Shown piece after piece: positions 41,223 through 51,761 of a DNA stretch of 64,000 bases (the stretch's first letter is position 1; each line of letters begins with the position of its first letter). Source of the DNA: Gautieria morchelliformis. Taxonomy: Eukaryota; Basidiomycota; Agaricomycetes; Gomphales; Gomphaceae. The notes beneath the pieces were generated by a model. That model saw only the letters and a program-made list of their open reading frames with translations, was not told the origin of the DNA and ran no database searches. Position numbers and translations under genes: made by a program. The stretch spans positions 36,562-100,561 of the forward strand of contig WHVA01000424.1 of the NCBI GenBank assembly GCA_015179125.1, given 5' to 3'.

Positions 41223-44200
41223 TTAATATATTCCGATTTGCTCGTTGAGAATCTTCACTCTAGGACTAGGAAGTCCTTTAGTGAGGATATCTGCCAACAT
41301 TTGTTCGGTTGGCAAATAAACGAGCTTGGCTTGTTGATTTTTGATTATATCTCGAAGGAAATATAATCGGATGTCGAAATGCTTGGTTCTCGTGTGTTGT
41401 TGGGTGCCATACGTGATGGCAATGGCTGATTGATTGTCTGAATAAACTTGGATGGGTCTGTTCAGTGGTTGGAATATTTCAGAAATAAAATGGCGCATCC
41501 AAAGAGCCTCTTTGCCCGCATGGGTCAGGGCGACGAATTCGGCTTCAGTTGATGAGAGGGCTACTATCGACTGTTTCTGGCAACTCCATGAAACAGTGCC
41601 TCCATCAATCTGAAATAAGTATGCCGAATACGAACGCCTATGACTCTGTGAACCCCAATCCGCATCTGAATACCCCATCAAGCCGTCTTGATTTCTTCCA
41701 AGTGTGAGCTTGTAATGCTTCGTGCCTTTTAAATATTTGAAGACACGTTTGACTGCATTCCAGTGTGTGCCACCTGGATTTTCAAGGAATTGCGAGAGTA
41801 ATGACACCGCAAATGCAATGTCAGGTCGAGTGGCTACAGCCGCCCACATCAGTGATCCTATAGCTTGCCTGTATGGAAACTTCGACATGGCTTTCTTGCC
41901 TCTCTCTGTAGAAGGACATTGGTCTTTAGATAATTTTACGGCTGGATCAAGAGGCGTAGCATAAGTCTTTGCATCTTCGAGATTAAATTTTTTGATGATC
42001 TTCTCGATGTATGCAGGTTGTGAAATTGCAATGGTCTTCTTCTGCCAGTCTCTTTCGATTTTGAGATTCAATAGCCAATGAATCTCGCCTAGATCTTTCA
42101 TACTGAAGACCTGAGCAAGATCTCGTTTGACTTCGTCCAGGACTGACTGATTCTCAGCTGTGATGGTAAGGTCGTCCACAGCTGTTGCAATGATCACATG
42201 CCCCTTTCCGCCACGTCTATAAAATACAGCCCCGTCTGTGGCTGACGTGGTGAATCCTAACTTGTGGAATTCACCACTTAGACGTTTGTACCATTCTCTT
42301 CCAGATTGCTTGAGGCCGTAGAGTGCTTTCTTCAAAAGTAGCACTTCGCCTTTGTCTCCTGACTCATATCCATACGGCTGCTTCATGTAAATAGGTTCGG
42401 GCAACGTAGCATTGAGGTATGCATAGTCCACGTCCATTTGATGAATAGGCCAGTCATTCCTAGCAGCAATGGCGCATATGATCCGTAGGGAGGATAACCG
42501 AGCAACAGGTGAGTATGTCTCATCATAGTCGATTCCAAACTTCTGCGTGAAGCCTTGGGCGACCATTCTCGATTTAGGTACTATTGGTTTCCCTTCTGGA
42601 TTACGCTTCCAAAGGTAGACCCATTTGTTGCCGACAATGTTGGCTCCAGGAGGTGGTTTGGTTCTTTCCCACACTCCCTTGTCGATTAGGGCCTCATACT
42701 CTTTGTCCATTGATTTCTTCCACATAGGATTATTCAGAGCTTCGTCTGCATTGCTAGGTTCAATTTGACTCAAATCCGGCGCCTTGTTATTGTTTTGACC
42801 GTCGGTTAGAAACGCACTGATGGCACACTCATAGCTACTGATGCCATCAATCTCGGAGGATAATTCTTGGTCGAATAAAACTTCTTTATGGTCCTCAACG
42901 TCCTCGTAAGCTAGCGTAGTCATATGTGCGCCAGTTTGTCTCTGAGTTTGAGATCTTGTCACGGGACCTGATGGGGCCGGCTGCACTTGTTGTTGACGGA
43001 TCCTTTCGCTTCTCCTTATCGGTTCAGCTTCTCTAGGTCTGTCATCAACTCCCTGAATAGGTTGCAGCTTTTCAAGATATTCTTCCGGTGCACTTTCATC
43101 AATTTCTTCGATCTTTGCCTCTTCGCTGACTAAGCGACCGGGCACAGGCACTGATGCCGGAATGGCCTTCTTCTCTTCTTTAGACGTAGGTAGCTTGGAT
43201 TCCTCAATAGAAATGATTGGGACCTTTCCCTTCTTCATTTCTGAATCAAAGACAACGTTCCGCTCGACAGAAACTTTGTGCGAGTCAGGCCAATAAACAT
43301 AATGACCATGGCTCTGCGCAGAAATTCCTATCCACCGAGCTCTCTTGGCACGAGCTGCCAATTTATCTCCCTGAGTGATTTTAACGTAAATTTCAGTTCC
43401 CCACGTGTGAATGTCTTTGAGATTCGGTTTTTCATGGTGAATCATCTCGTAGGGCGTTTTATCTGGTAGAGCTCTTGTATGCGTCCTGTTCCTAAGATAA
43501 TTGGCATGCTGTATCGCATAGCCCCATAATATCTTAGGAAGGCCTGATTCTAGCAGCATGGCACGAGTTCTCTCAGTGAGAGTTCGGTTCAGGCGTTCCG
43601 CAACACCATTGGACTCTGGTGTGTCGTGTACCGTCAACTGATGCTTCGTGCCTTGTTTGGCTAGATGCTGTTCGAATTCAGAGCTCGTATACTCGCCCCC
43701 TCGATCAGAAACGAGTGCCTTGATGTGCACATTTCTCTGTCGAAGCATTAAAGCCTCGTAGAGCTTGTACTTTGAGAATGCTTCTGATTTGTTCGCCATG
43801 AGATAGATCACCGATTCTCTTGAGTAGTCATCGATAAAGGAGACATAATATGACTTCTTATCGATCGTGAGGTGTCTTGCAGGTCCCCAGACATCAGAAT
43901 AAATTCTGTCACCGAATTTTGATGTTCGGTCTCTGGGTTCTCGAGGAAGAGGTTTGCGCGCAATCTTGGCCTGAATACACGCATCACAGACAATTCTATC
44001 GCCTGTGGAGCTCAGTTAAATGCCCAATATCATGCCATGATTTAATAGATGTTGTAGGGACTTCTGCGAGATGTGCCCCATCTTTTGATGAATTTCCATG
44101 GCAGATAAACACATATGGGCTTGAGCACTTGGTGACTGGAGGTCTAGTCGATATAAGCCATTGACTTTCGGTGCTTGCATCAATACTTTTCCAGCAGTAT

Positions 44201-45467
44201 TAGATATTGTGCATTTCTGGCCACCGAGTCGAATGTCGTAGCCAGCATCATCGCACCGACCGATCGAGACGAGGGTAGCAGCAATTTTGGGTGCATAGTA
44301 TGTATCTTGCAACGTGACTTCTACTGTTCTATCTCCAACCTTATTGGATAATACGAGCAGTCCTGAGCCGAAGGCATCAAAGGTACCTTTGTTGGCTGCT
44401 CGGATAGTCCTCGGCTGTGAGAATTGACAGTAGTTCCTCAATAAATTTTTGTGAGGAGTCATATGCGATGTCGTTCCGGTGTCGAGTATGACTATAACTC
44501 CTGAGGATGTGCTCAAATTGAAATTAGAGCACTCGTCGAAATTGGTGAAGGCAAGATGCCCATCACCACTTTCCTCAGAAGTAGACTCTTCTTCGGCAAC
44601 ATTCGCTTTTGCTTTACCCTTCTTCTTCTTCTTGCCTTTGGCTTTCTTCTTCTGACGTGGTCCTTGACATTCTTTACCACCTCCTTTAGCCCAGCAATTT
44701 TCGATGGAATGTCCAGGCTTTTTGCAGTTGGTGCATACATGCGCCTTCTGCCCCTTCTGGTCCTTCTTAGTAGATGAACCAATAAACACCTGCTCTTCTT
44801 GCGGGAGTGTTTTCTTCCTGTCATACTGAGCCTTTAGTACCCTAATAATATTATCAGGGACCAATGGCATCCCGCATTCTTCAAGCGAAGTTGTAAGGGC
44901 ATTCATAACTGCCTCATAGGATGGTGGAAGTGACGCAAGGATTATGTCCATGAATTCTTCTTCAGAAACTCTAGCTCCCATCTCATTAAGACGAGCATAT
45001 AGGTCTTGGGCCTTGTCCAAGTGATCTCTCAAGTCTCCATCCTCAGGACATCTCATACTGCGGAGTTGTCTCTGCAGGCTGGTGAGGACCATCTTGGGCT
45101 TTTTGGTCATTTCATTGACCAGTGCATCCCAAGTCTCTTTTGCTGTCTTCTGCTTCTGTAGCATCAGGGCTAATGACTCTGACACTGAGACGATGATTTG
45201 GGTCTTGGCTTGTCCTTCTCTAGCAAGGTATCTCTCCAGCTTCTCCTCGGCCTTATCCATCTGAGTTTCCTCAGCTTCTGTTAGAATATGGCCTGGGGGC
45301 ATGACTGGAGGATCAGGAGGTCGAGTGACTCTCCCTTCTACATGCTTGAGCAGATTTTTGGACTCGAAATAGCTGATGAGAGTGGCTCGCCACAATGGCC
45401 AATTACTTCCATCAGTAGCAAGCTTCTCAACACCCAACAGCTTCTCAGAAGTGTCTCCGGGGCCCAT
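41223..45467 (-). CDS. copia-2 Gag-Pol polyprotein with one in-frame stop
   Basis: The frame is continuous from the ATG at 45465-45467 (MGPGDTSEKLLGVEKL) to 41223, about 1,415 codons. In order: gag (residues 1-250); zinc knuckle CTNCKKPGHSIENCW; protease VILDTGTTSHMTPH; integrase HHCC region (HQKMGHISQKSLQHLL ... VCDACIQAK); core (YSDVWGP, VSDRGGEYT, PESNGVAERLN); RT (NKWVYLWKRNPEGKP, VDDLTITAEN); and RNase H (SDADWGSQSHRRSYSAYLF, LSSTEAEFVA, YSDNQSAIA). The only lesion is TAA at 44016-44018, between the two integrase zinc-ligand pairs. With near-identical LTRs and a clean TSD, this copy moved very recently and might be mobilised in trans by an intact sibling. Confidence 0.93.
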
Positions 45468-45472
45468 AACCC
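45458..45472 (-). other. copia-2 primer-binding site
   Basis: GGGGCCCATAACC lies between the Gag start and the 5' LTR. Its complement, GGTTATGGGCC, matches the internal anticodon-arm region of initiator tRNA-Met, which many copia elements use as a half-tRNA primer. Similar words sit at 17288-17300 and 60981-60992 in copia-1 and copia-4. Confidence 0.65.
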
Positions 45473-45970
45473 TGTAGAGGACAGGAATTATAGGCAGTAG
45501 GTATGGACTTGTTATTCAAAAGAATAGACTAGAAATCAATTCACTCTCTCAGTGAATTTAGTGGTCACTGTAAATATATTATACACTACCTAGAAATCAA
45601 TTCACTACAGAGGATTTCTAGGTCAATAAATGCAAAGACTACTAGACTAATTTACTTGCCTCTCTCAGTGAATTTAGTGGTCACTGAGAGAGGGGGAAAT
45701 GTGTTCCACTGCGCATGTACTACTACCCGGCCCTTTAGCGCCCAAGAGCTCGCGCGTCGAAGTCATTTCAGACTCCGCTGGGTGCAGCCGCTTGTGAAAG
45801 TAGGAATAACAAGATGAAATAGAGAGATAAGGAATGAGTGGAAAATTTCGAAAATAACCAGAGAAATGGATGCATAATACAAGAACAATGTGAGAAGAAA
45901 TTGGAAGGCCACACAACAAATTGGATATATTATGCTTGATTTTGGTGCAGGAGCATAAATGCACCCAACA
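45473..45970 (-). repeat. copia-2 5' LTR (498 bp)
   Basis: It is identical in length to the 3' LTR and nearly identical in sequence, with the same terminal TGTAGAGG and CCCAACA. Confidence 0.93.
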
Positions 45971-45975
45971 CAGGG

Positions 45976-48793
45976 CACCAGGATCAGGGGTGGACGAACC
46001 AGCAAAGCAGGCAGAGAAGACTAGATGAGTACGGCATAAGGCCGGGCCAGACAGAGGAGCGACAACAAGATGAAGACACCCACGACCTATACTGCGGATG
46101 AACAAAGAAAACGAGAATAGATGATACTTGCGAGTTAGACAACAGAATGTGAACAAGTCACTCACAGCAACAGCAGATCTATTAGCTTGCTGTCACCCGG
46201 AAAAGTTCGACATCATAGCCATACAGGAACCGTACATTGATTTTCTGGGGAACGCTCAAGCGTCGCCTCACTGGTACTCGATATACCCAGAAACACACTT
46301 CTGAGACAGCAGCAAAAGAACAAGATCGATGATACTGGTCAACAAAAGCATAGCGACCAATGTGTGGGTAGCGATAGATGCGGGCACGCCGGACATCACG
46401 GCGGCAAAGATAAAAACAGAGACCGGTGTCGTGCTCATATACAACATATACTGCGATTGCACACATTCTGACGCTATAAAATCATTACAGGAACACATAC
46501 AGGAAAGTGCTAGGAGCGAGCGACTGCAGCAGGAAAACGTCGAAGGGGTGATATGGCTGGGGGACTTTAACAGACATCATCCAATATGGGACGAGGAGAG
46601 GAATGCACATCTATTCACTCGAAGCAATTTGGATGAAGCACAAATACTGCTCAACGCAGTCGCCGATCATGACATGCAGATGGTGCTACCGAAAGGAATA
46701 GCAATGCTGAGAGCTATGTCGACAGGAAACTTCACCTGCACTGACAATGTGTTCGTCTCCACAGACATGATACAGACCATATTGAGCTGCGACACAGTAC
46801 CTGAGCAACAACCCGCGAAGAGCGACCACCTTCCTGTGGACACAGTCATCGACATCACCCCAGACACAGTCGCGTATGTGTAGTAGACAGGAATTATAGG
46901 CAGTAAGTATGGACTTGTTGCTCAAAAGAATAGACTAGAAATTAATTCACTCTCTCAGTGAATTTAGTTGTCACTATAAATATATTATACACTACCTAGA
47001 AATTAATTCACTACAGAGGATTTCTAGGTCAATAAATCAAAAGAACACTAGACTAATTTACTTGCCTCTCTCAGTGAATTTAGTTGTCACTGAGAGAGGG
47101 GGAAATCTGTCTCACTGTGCATGTACTACTACCCGGCTCTTTAGCGCCCAAGAGCTCGCGCGTCGAAGTCATTTCAGACTCCGCTGGGTGCAGCCGCTTG
47201 TGAAAATAGAAATAAAAAAATGGAATGGAGAGGTAGAGAGTGACTGGAAAATTTCGAAAACAATCAGAGAAATGGATGCATGGTACAAGAACAATGTGAG
47301 AAGAGATTGAAACACCATACAATAAATTGAATATATTATGCTTGATTTTGGTGCAGGAGCATAAATGCACCCAACAGTATGTACCGAGAGCGAACTTTAG
47401 GCAGGTAGACTGGGAATACTTCAACAGGCACCTCCAAGAACGACTCAAAGACAGCACAGCAGAAGCAGAACCGACAAACGCACTGGAGTTTGAACGGCAG
47501 GTCAGAGCGGTCACGACAGCCATTGCTCAGACGGTAGAGGAGATAGTTCCCAAAACTAAGCCATCTCCATACATGAAGAGATGGTGGTCGGCTGAACTGA
47601 CTCGCACACGAACAGAGACTAGAAAGATTGGCAGAAAATCATATGCTCGGAGGGGAGACCCAACCGACAAAGTTCACGACGACTACAGGACAGCCAGGAA
47701 CCAGTACGCAAACGCCATCGAGAAATCGAAACGAGAGCACTGGGACGCATTCCTGGAGGAGGTCGATATGAAAACAGTTTGGACAGCACACAGATACGCG
47801 TCGGCGGATGCATCCGACGGCGGCAGAGCGAGAATACCAATCCTCAGGGCGAGAAGAGAGGATGGGACAGCGTGCGTGGCAGTGACGAACGAACAAAAGA
47901 CACAAATCCTATACGACACCTTCTTTCCAGAAGTAAGGGTCGACACGGAGGGAGTCCCAGCTGACTACGAGTACCCGGAGCCAGCTTTCGAATTTGAACC
48001 CATCACAGATGCGCAGATAATGAGAGCGGTCGAAAAACTGAATCCCTTCAAGGCCTCAGGGTCTAACGGTATCCCAAATGTTGTGATCAAGCACTGCATT
48101 AACGTATTACTCCCACTCCTAGGTCAGCTATTCAGAGCCACCTTTAGCTTGGATACATACCCCAAAGAGTGGCGGGACTCGGTCACCAAAGTCCTGAGAA
48201 AGCCAGGCAAACCGGACTATACGGCGCCGGGAGCATATCGCCCTATAGCCCTCCTCGACACGATAGGCAAGGTGCTATCGGCATGTGTGGCGGAGGACCT
48301 GGTGAAGATGACAGAAAAGTATCAACTGCTGCCCAGCAATCACTATGGGTGCAGACAAGGGTGCACCACCACCGACGCACTGCACCACATAGTGTCAGCC
48401 ACCAAGGACGCATGGAGGAGAGGAAGGGTAACAGGAATACTCTTCCTGGACATCAAAGGTGCTTTTCCGAGTATAGTGCTGGATAGACTGAAACACAATA
48501 TGAGGCGGCGAGGGATACCCACAGAATACACAAGTTGGATACGCAGAAGGGTGGAGGGCCGAAACACCGTGGTAAGCTTCGATGACCACACGGCACCGGC
48601 AAGGCAAGTCCAACGCGGTATGGATCAAGGGTGTCCGGTGTCAGCAATCGCGTATCAATATTACAATGCTGACTTGCTAGAGACAATCAACCGTAGAAAC
48701 AGAGAGGATTGTGTGGGGTTCATGGACGACACCACCATCATGGCCGAAGGGTCAACTTGCAAGAAGCCTTCGACAAGCTCAGTGACATCATGA
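45976..48793 (+). pseudogene. LINE-1 ORF2 part 1: APE endonuclease and reverse transcriptase
   Basis: The APE-like endonuclease has FDIIAIQEPYIDFLGN, WLGDFNRHHPIWDEERNAHL, FTCTDNVF and SDHLPVDTVI (46,210-46,850), with one TGA at 46302-46304 replacing an expected Arg. The solo LTR at 46879-47376 splits the frame just after. RT follows: YMKRWWSAELTRTR, NPFKASGSNGIPNVVI, YRPIALLDTIGKVLSA, LFLDIKGAFPSIVLDRLKHN, MDQGCPVSAIAYQYYNADLL and the active site GFMDDTTIM (about 48,720). Just after this a frameshift ends the frame at 48,793. Confidence 0.88.
46879..47376 (-). repeat. Solo copia-2-family LTR in LINE-1 ORF2, TSD GTATG
   Basis: At 498 bp it runs from TGTAGTAGACAGG to GCACCCAACA, with GTATG at 46874-46878 and 47377-47381. 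It has clearly more differences from the copia-2 LTRs than they have from each other, so it is an older insertion that lost its body by LTR recombination. Confidence 0.94.
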
Positions 48794-50544
48794 CCAGGAC
48801 CGCAGGCACGCTAGAATGGGCCAACACACACGATTGCTCTTTCGAGATAAGCAAATTCGGCCTCATGGGTCTCACCAGGAGGAGAGAGAAGGACCACGTG
48901 AGGCCCGGAAAAACCAGGACCATCAATTACAATAGGCCGACACACCATCCAACCAACCACGGCCCACAAGTGTTTGGGGGTCATCCTGGATCAAGAGCTG
49001 TGATTCAGAGAGCACGCAAACTACACGCTCAAGAAGGGCGAGAAGTACGTAGCGCAATACAGAAGGCTGACGAAAATGACGAAAGGAACCACAGCTAAGC
49101 ATATGAGACAATACTACCTCGCTGTTGCCGTCCCCAAAATGCTATACGCCACTGATATATTTCTCATACGAGGCACCAGATACAACAAGGGCACCAAAGG
49201 GTACATAAACAAGGTCGCGAGAATCCAAAGGCAAGCGGCTCTGTCCATAACAGGAGCCATGAACACCACCGAAAGCGACACACTGGACGCGCACGCAGAC
49301 CTACATCCTTTCCCGCTGCTAGTAGCCAAGGTCATACATAGAGTGGCGGTCAGGATAGCGTGCCTACCAGGAGAACACCCGCTCACTCCCAGGGAACAGA
49401 GGGCAGCCAAAAGATACGTCCAAAAGCACAGAGCTCCCCTTCATGAGATGATGCACACGTTTGATCTACAGCCCGATGAAATGGAAAAATACGGCCGGTT
49501 ATCCTGGGACCAAAATGGTCCCCATCCCACGAGATCAGGATACCCCAGGACAAGCAGAGCACCATCAAAGAGATAGAAGGAGAAGAGGCAGAAGTAATAA
49601 TATACACAGACGGCTCCAGCATCGAAGGGGGAGTCGGGGCGGCGGCGGTGCTGTACAGGGACGGGGTTGAGCAGCAAGTGGTCAGGTTACACATGGGCAC
49701 CGATCAGGACCACACGGTGTTCGAAGCCGAACTAGCAGGGGCGGCGATCGGAGCCAAATTGCTAAGAACAGAGAGAGGAGCCAGGTATGTGATAGCGGTG
49801 GACAACCAAGCCGCCATACGGACATCCAGGAAAGAGAAGTCCATGCCCGCGCAGTACCTAGTGGAAGCGCTTCACAGGCAGCTACAAGCAGTCCACCAGC
49901 GACAGCCCACGTCAGAGGTAGTCGTGAGATGGGTCCCGGGACATGAGGGCGTAAGAGTAAATGAGAGGGCTGATGAGGAAGCAAAGAGAGCGGCGAAAGG
50001 GGAGAATAGCGAGGAGAGATTCATACCAATCGAGTGCAGGGGCAAGCTCCCCAGGAGCAAAGCGGCGGAACTGCAGAGGTTTCAAAAGCACATCAAAGGG
50101 GAAGCTAGGGAGAAGTTCGCCAGGTCGCCCAGAGCCAGAATCGCACTCAAGATCGACCCCTCCATGCCATCAACAGCTTACGCCAGACTCTGCAAAGGTC
50201 TCCCGCGCAGATACTCCAGCCTGCTAGTGCAGCTCCGCACAGGTCACGCGGCCCTCAACAAACATTTACACAAAATAGGCAAGGTCGACACACCTATATG
50301 CCCAGCATGCAGAAAGGCAGAGGAGACGGTATATCACTTTCTATTTAGATGCCCAGCGTACGACCGACAGAGGAAGACTATGCAAAGACAACTACGACGT
50401 GGAGCCACATCAGCAAGAACGGTCCTTGGGAAGCCAAAAGCGCTGAAACATCTATTCAGATACGTACACGAGACTGGAAGACTACAGGGCACATACAGAG
50501 ACCTCCAATTGCAACAGGAGACAGGGGAGGGACAGAGGGGATAG
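48760..50544 (+). pseudogene. LINE-1 ORF2 part 2: RT thumb, RNase H and terminal zinc finger
   Basis: After the frameshift near 48,750 the reading continues in another frame (LQEAFDKLSDIMTRTAGTLE, KFGLMGLTRRREKD), then shifts again near 48,930 to YRRLTKMTKGTTAKHMRQYY ... ARIQRQAALSITGAMNTTES. A third shift near 49,560 leads to RNase H (YTDGSSIEGGVGAAAVLYRD, VFEAELAGAAIG, VIAVDNQAAI, NERADEEAKRAAKG), keeping all four catalytic acids. The C-terminal TPICPACRKAEETVYHFLFR is the CCHC finger of Tad/I-type ORF2. It stops at 50,544. Confidence 0.86.
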
Positions 50545-50737
50545 GCCGGAGAGGAGGCAACAAGCACCAGGCGCAACGATACCCACCCCGCCTCATCAGG
50601 CACGGACACGCCCAGGGCATCGCCCACGGAGCACAAGCGGGGATAGAGAAAGAGAGGAAAGGCAGACAAACCTGTAGACTGGCGCTTTGTAGAAACAAGT
50701 CTTACATAGGGGGCATTGCCCCAAAAGACTTAAAATT

Positions 50738-50782
50738 GGAAAAAAAAAAAACAAAAAAAAAACAAAAAAAAAAAACAAAACC
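50738..50782 (+). other. LINE-1 A-rich 3' tail
   Basis: There are runs of 7-12 A separated by single C residues. LTR-A sequence starts immediately after (CCCAGTAAACGAAGAG). The regular A-run/C pattern differs from a plain poly(A) tail. Confidence 0.85.
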
Positions 50783-51490
50783 CAGTAAACGAAGAGTCCG
50801 TGCAGGGTAACATGTATGTGGGTCCCAAGACATGGTTTTGTCCATAAGTGCCTTCGCCCCCTTTACTCTCCGTCGTTTCATGTTCGCATTCTTCCCTCAC
50901 TCTATTGTATGTTTATTCCATCTACTTAGTATCATGACTGCGCACCCCTATCCGGCCCTAACTCACGACGGCCTCTTTCCTATTCGCTAATACCTTGCGA
51001 GCATTCGATATAAGTAGTTTATATTTGCATGTATATTCTCCAGTTCAATTATCATACATCATTCATCTTGTGCAAATTTGACCTCACTGTGGTCATCGTC
51101 TTAAGCCTTCTCTTGGAAGATTTCCATCTTCGACTAGCAGAGGACTTAGGCATCACTGGTGAGTTCTCATACTTCATCTTCGTTACCTTAGCCTTCGAAC
51201 CATTTTCTGTGCTGTTGGCAAAGGGCTCCGAAGGAGCACCTTTGCCGGCGAAGGGATTGTCGAGACTTAGACAGCCCTTCCGTGAGACCTTGCACATTAC
51301 ATCGTCAAGTGCCACGGGCTATTTCACTATGACTGTAGATAGGGTGAGCCCCGTTCGGGCAACCCTCTTACCTTGTGAACATTCATTGGTTCATCTATTC
51401 GCCAAACAGCATACTTATTTGCACAAGTTATTCGGGCATTCGCTGTGTTCACTAATACACGATATTAACGCCTAAAAACCAATCTTGACA
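50781..51490 (+). repeat. LTR-A copy 5, 3' part only
   Basis: It starts at CCCAGTAAACGAAGAGTCCG, equivalent to roughly a third of the way into LTR-A, and ends at the canonical AATCTTGACA. The 5' third is missing at the LINE-1 tail. Confidence 0.88.
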
Positions 51491-51761
51491 GCCGCGCCCT
51501 ATGTAAGACGGTGTGTACATGCTTCGTCACGTATTGTTTCCTTCTCACCTCTAGACCTCTATCTCAGCTTGTACCTCGCGGGTGTAGCCCTGGGTGTGTC
51601 CATGCCTGTATGGGCGGGGTAGGTGAGTTCTCGGGTCCGTGGTTCCGCTGTCCATCCCATCCCGTGCTCTGCTACTCTCTCAAGTTCTTTGGGAGGTGTT
51701 GTGCTTCCGTGTGTCCTCTCGAGCTGTGTCATCTCGTTGTGGTTCTGCTGCCTGTCCTGCC

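Larger units (their letters stand above)
40712..45970 (-). mobile_element. copia-2: full-length young Ty1/copia retrotransposon (5,259 bp)
   Basis: Two 498-bp LTRs (40712-41209 and 45473-45970) appear to differ at only one position (C/T near 41,165 versus 45,926). A 5-bp TSD, CAGGG, lies at 40707-40711 and 45971-45975. The polypurine complement GCCCCCTC follows the left LTR, and a GGGGCCCATAACC primer-binding-like site precedes the right LTR. The Gag-Pol frame is essentially intact. Confidence 0.95.
40287..50782 (+). mobile_element. LINE-1: Tad1-like non-LTR retrotransposon, carrying copia-2 and a solo LTR
   Basis: The plus-strand LINE has a 5'-truncated ORF1 zinc-knuckle region (40287-40711), ORF2 with APE endonuclease, RT, RNase H and a C-terminal CCHC finger, and an A-rich tail with interspersed C (50,740-50,782). 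It is split by the full-length copia-2 (40712-45970, TSD CAGGG) and by a solo copia-2 LTR (46879-47376, TSD GTATG). LINE-1's tail abuts a 5'-truncated LTR-A, suggesting it inserted into that LTR. The domain set matches fungal Tad1/I-type elements. Confidence 0.88.

Noticed and set aside
43808-43993. 61-codon minus ORF between copia-2 gag and pol
   Set aside because: It is out of frame with the continuous Gag-Pol frame, which reads through this stretch with integrase residues.
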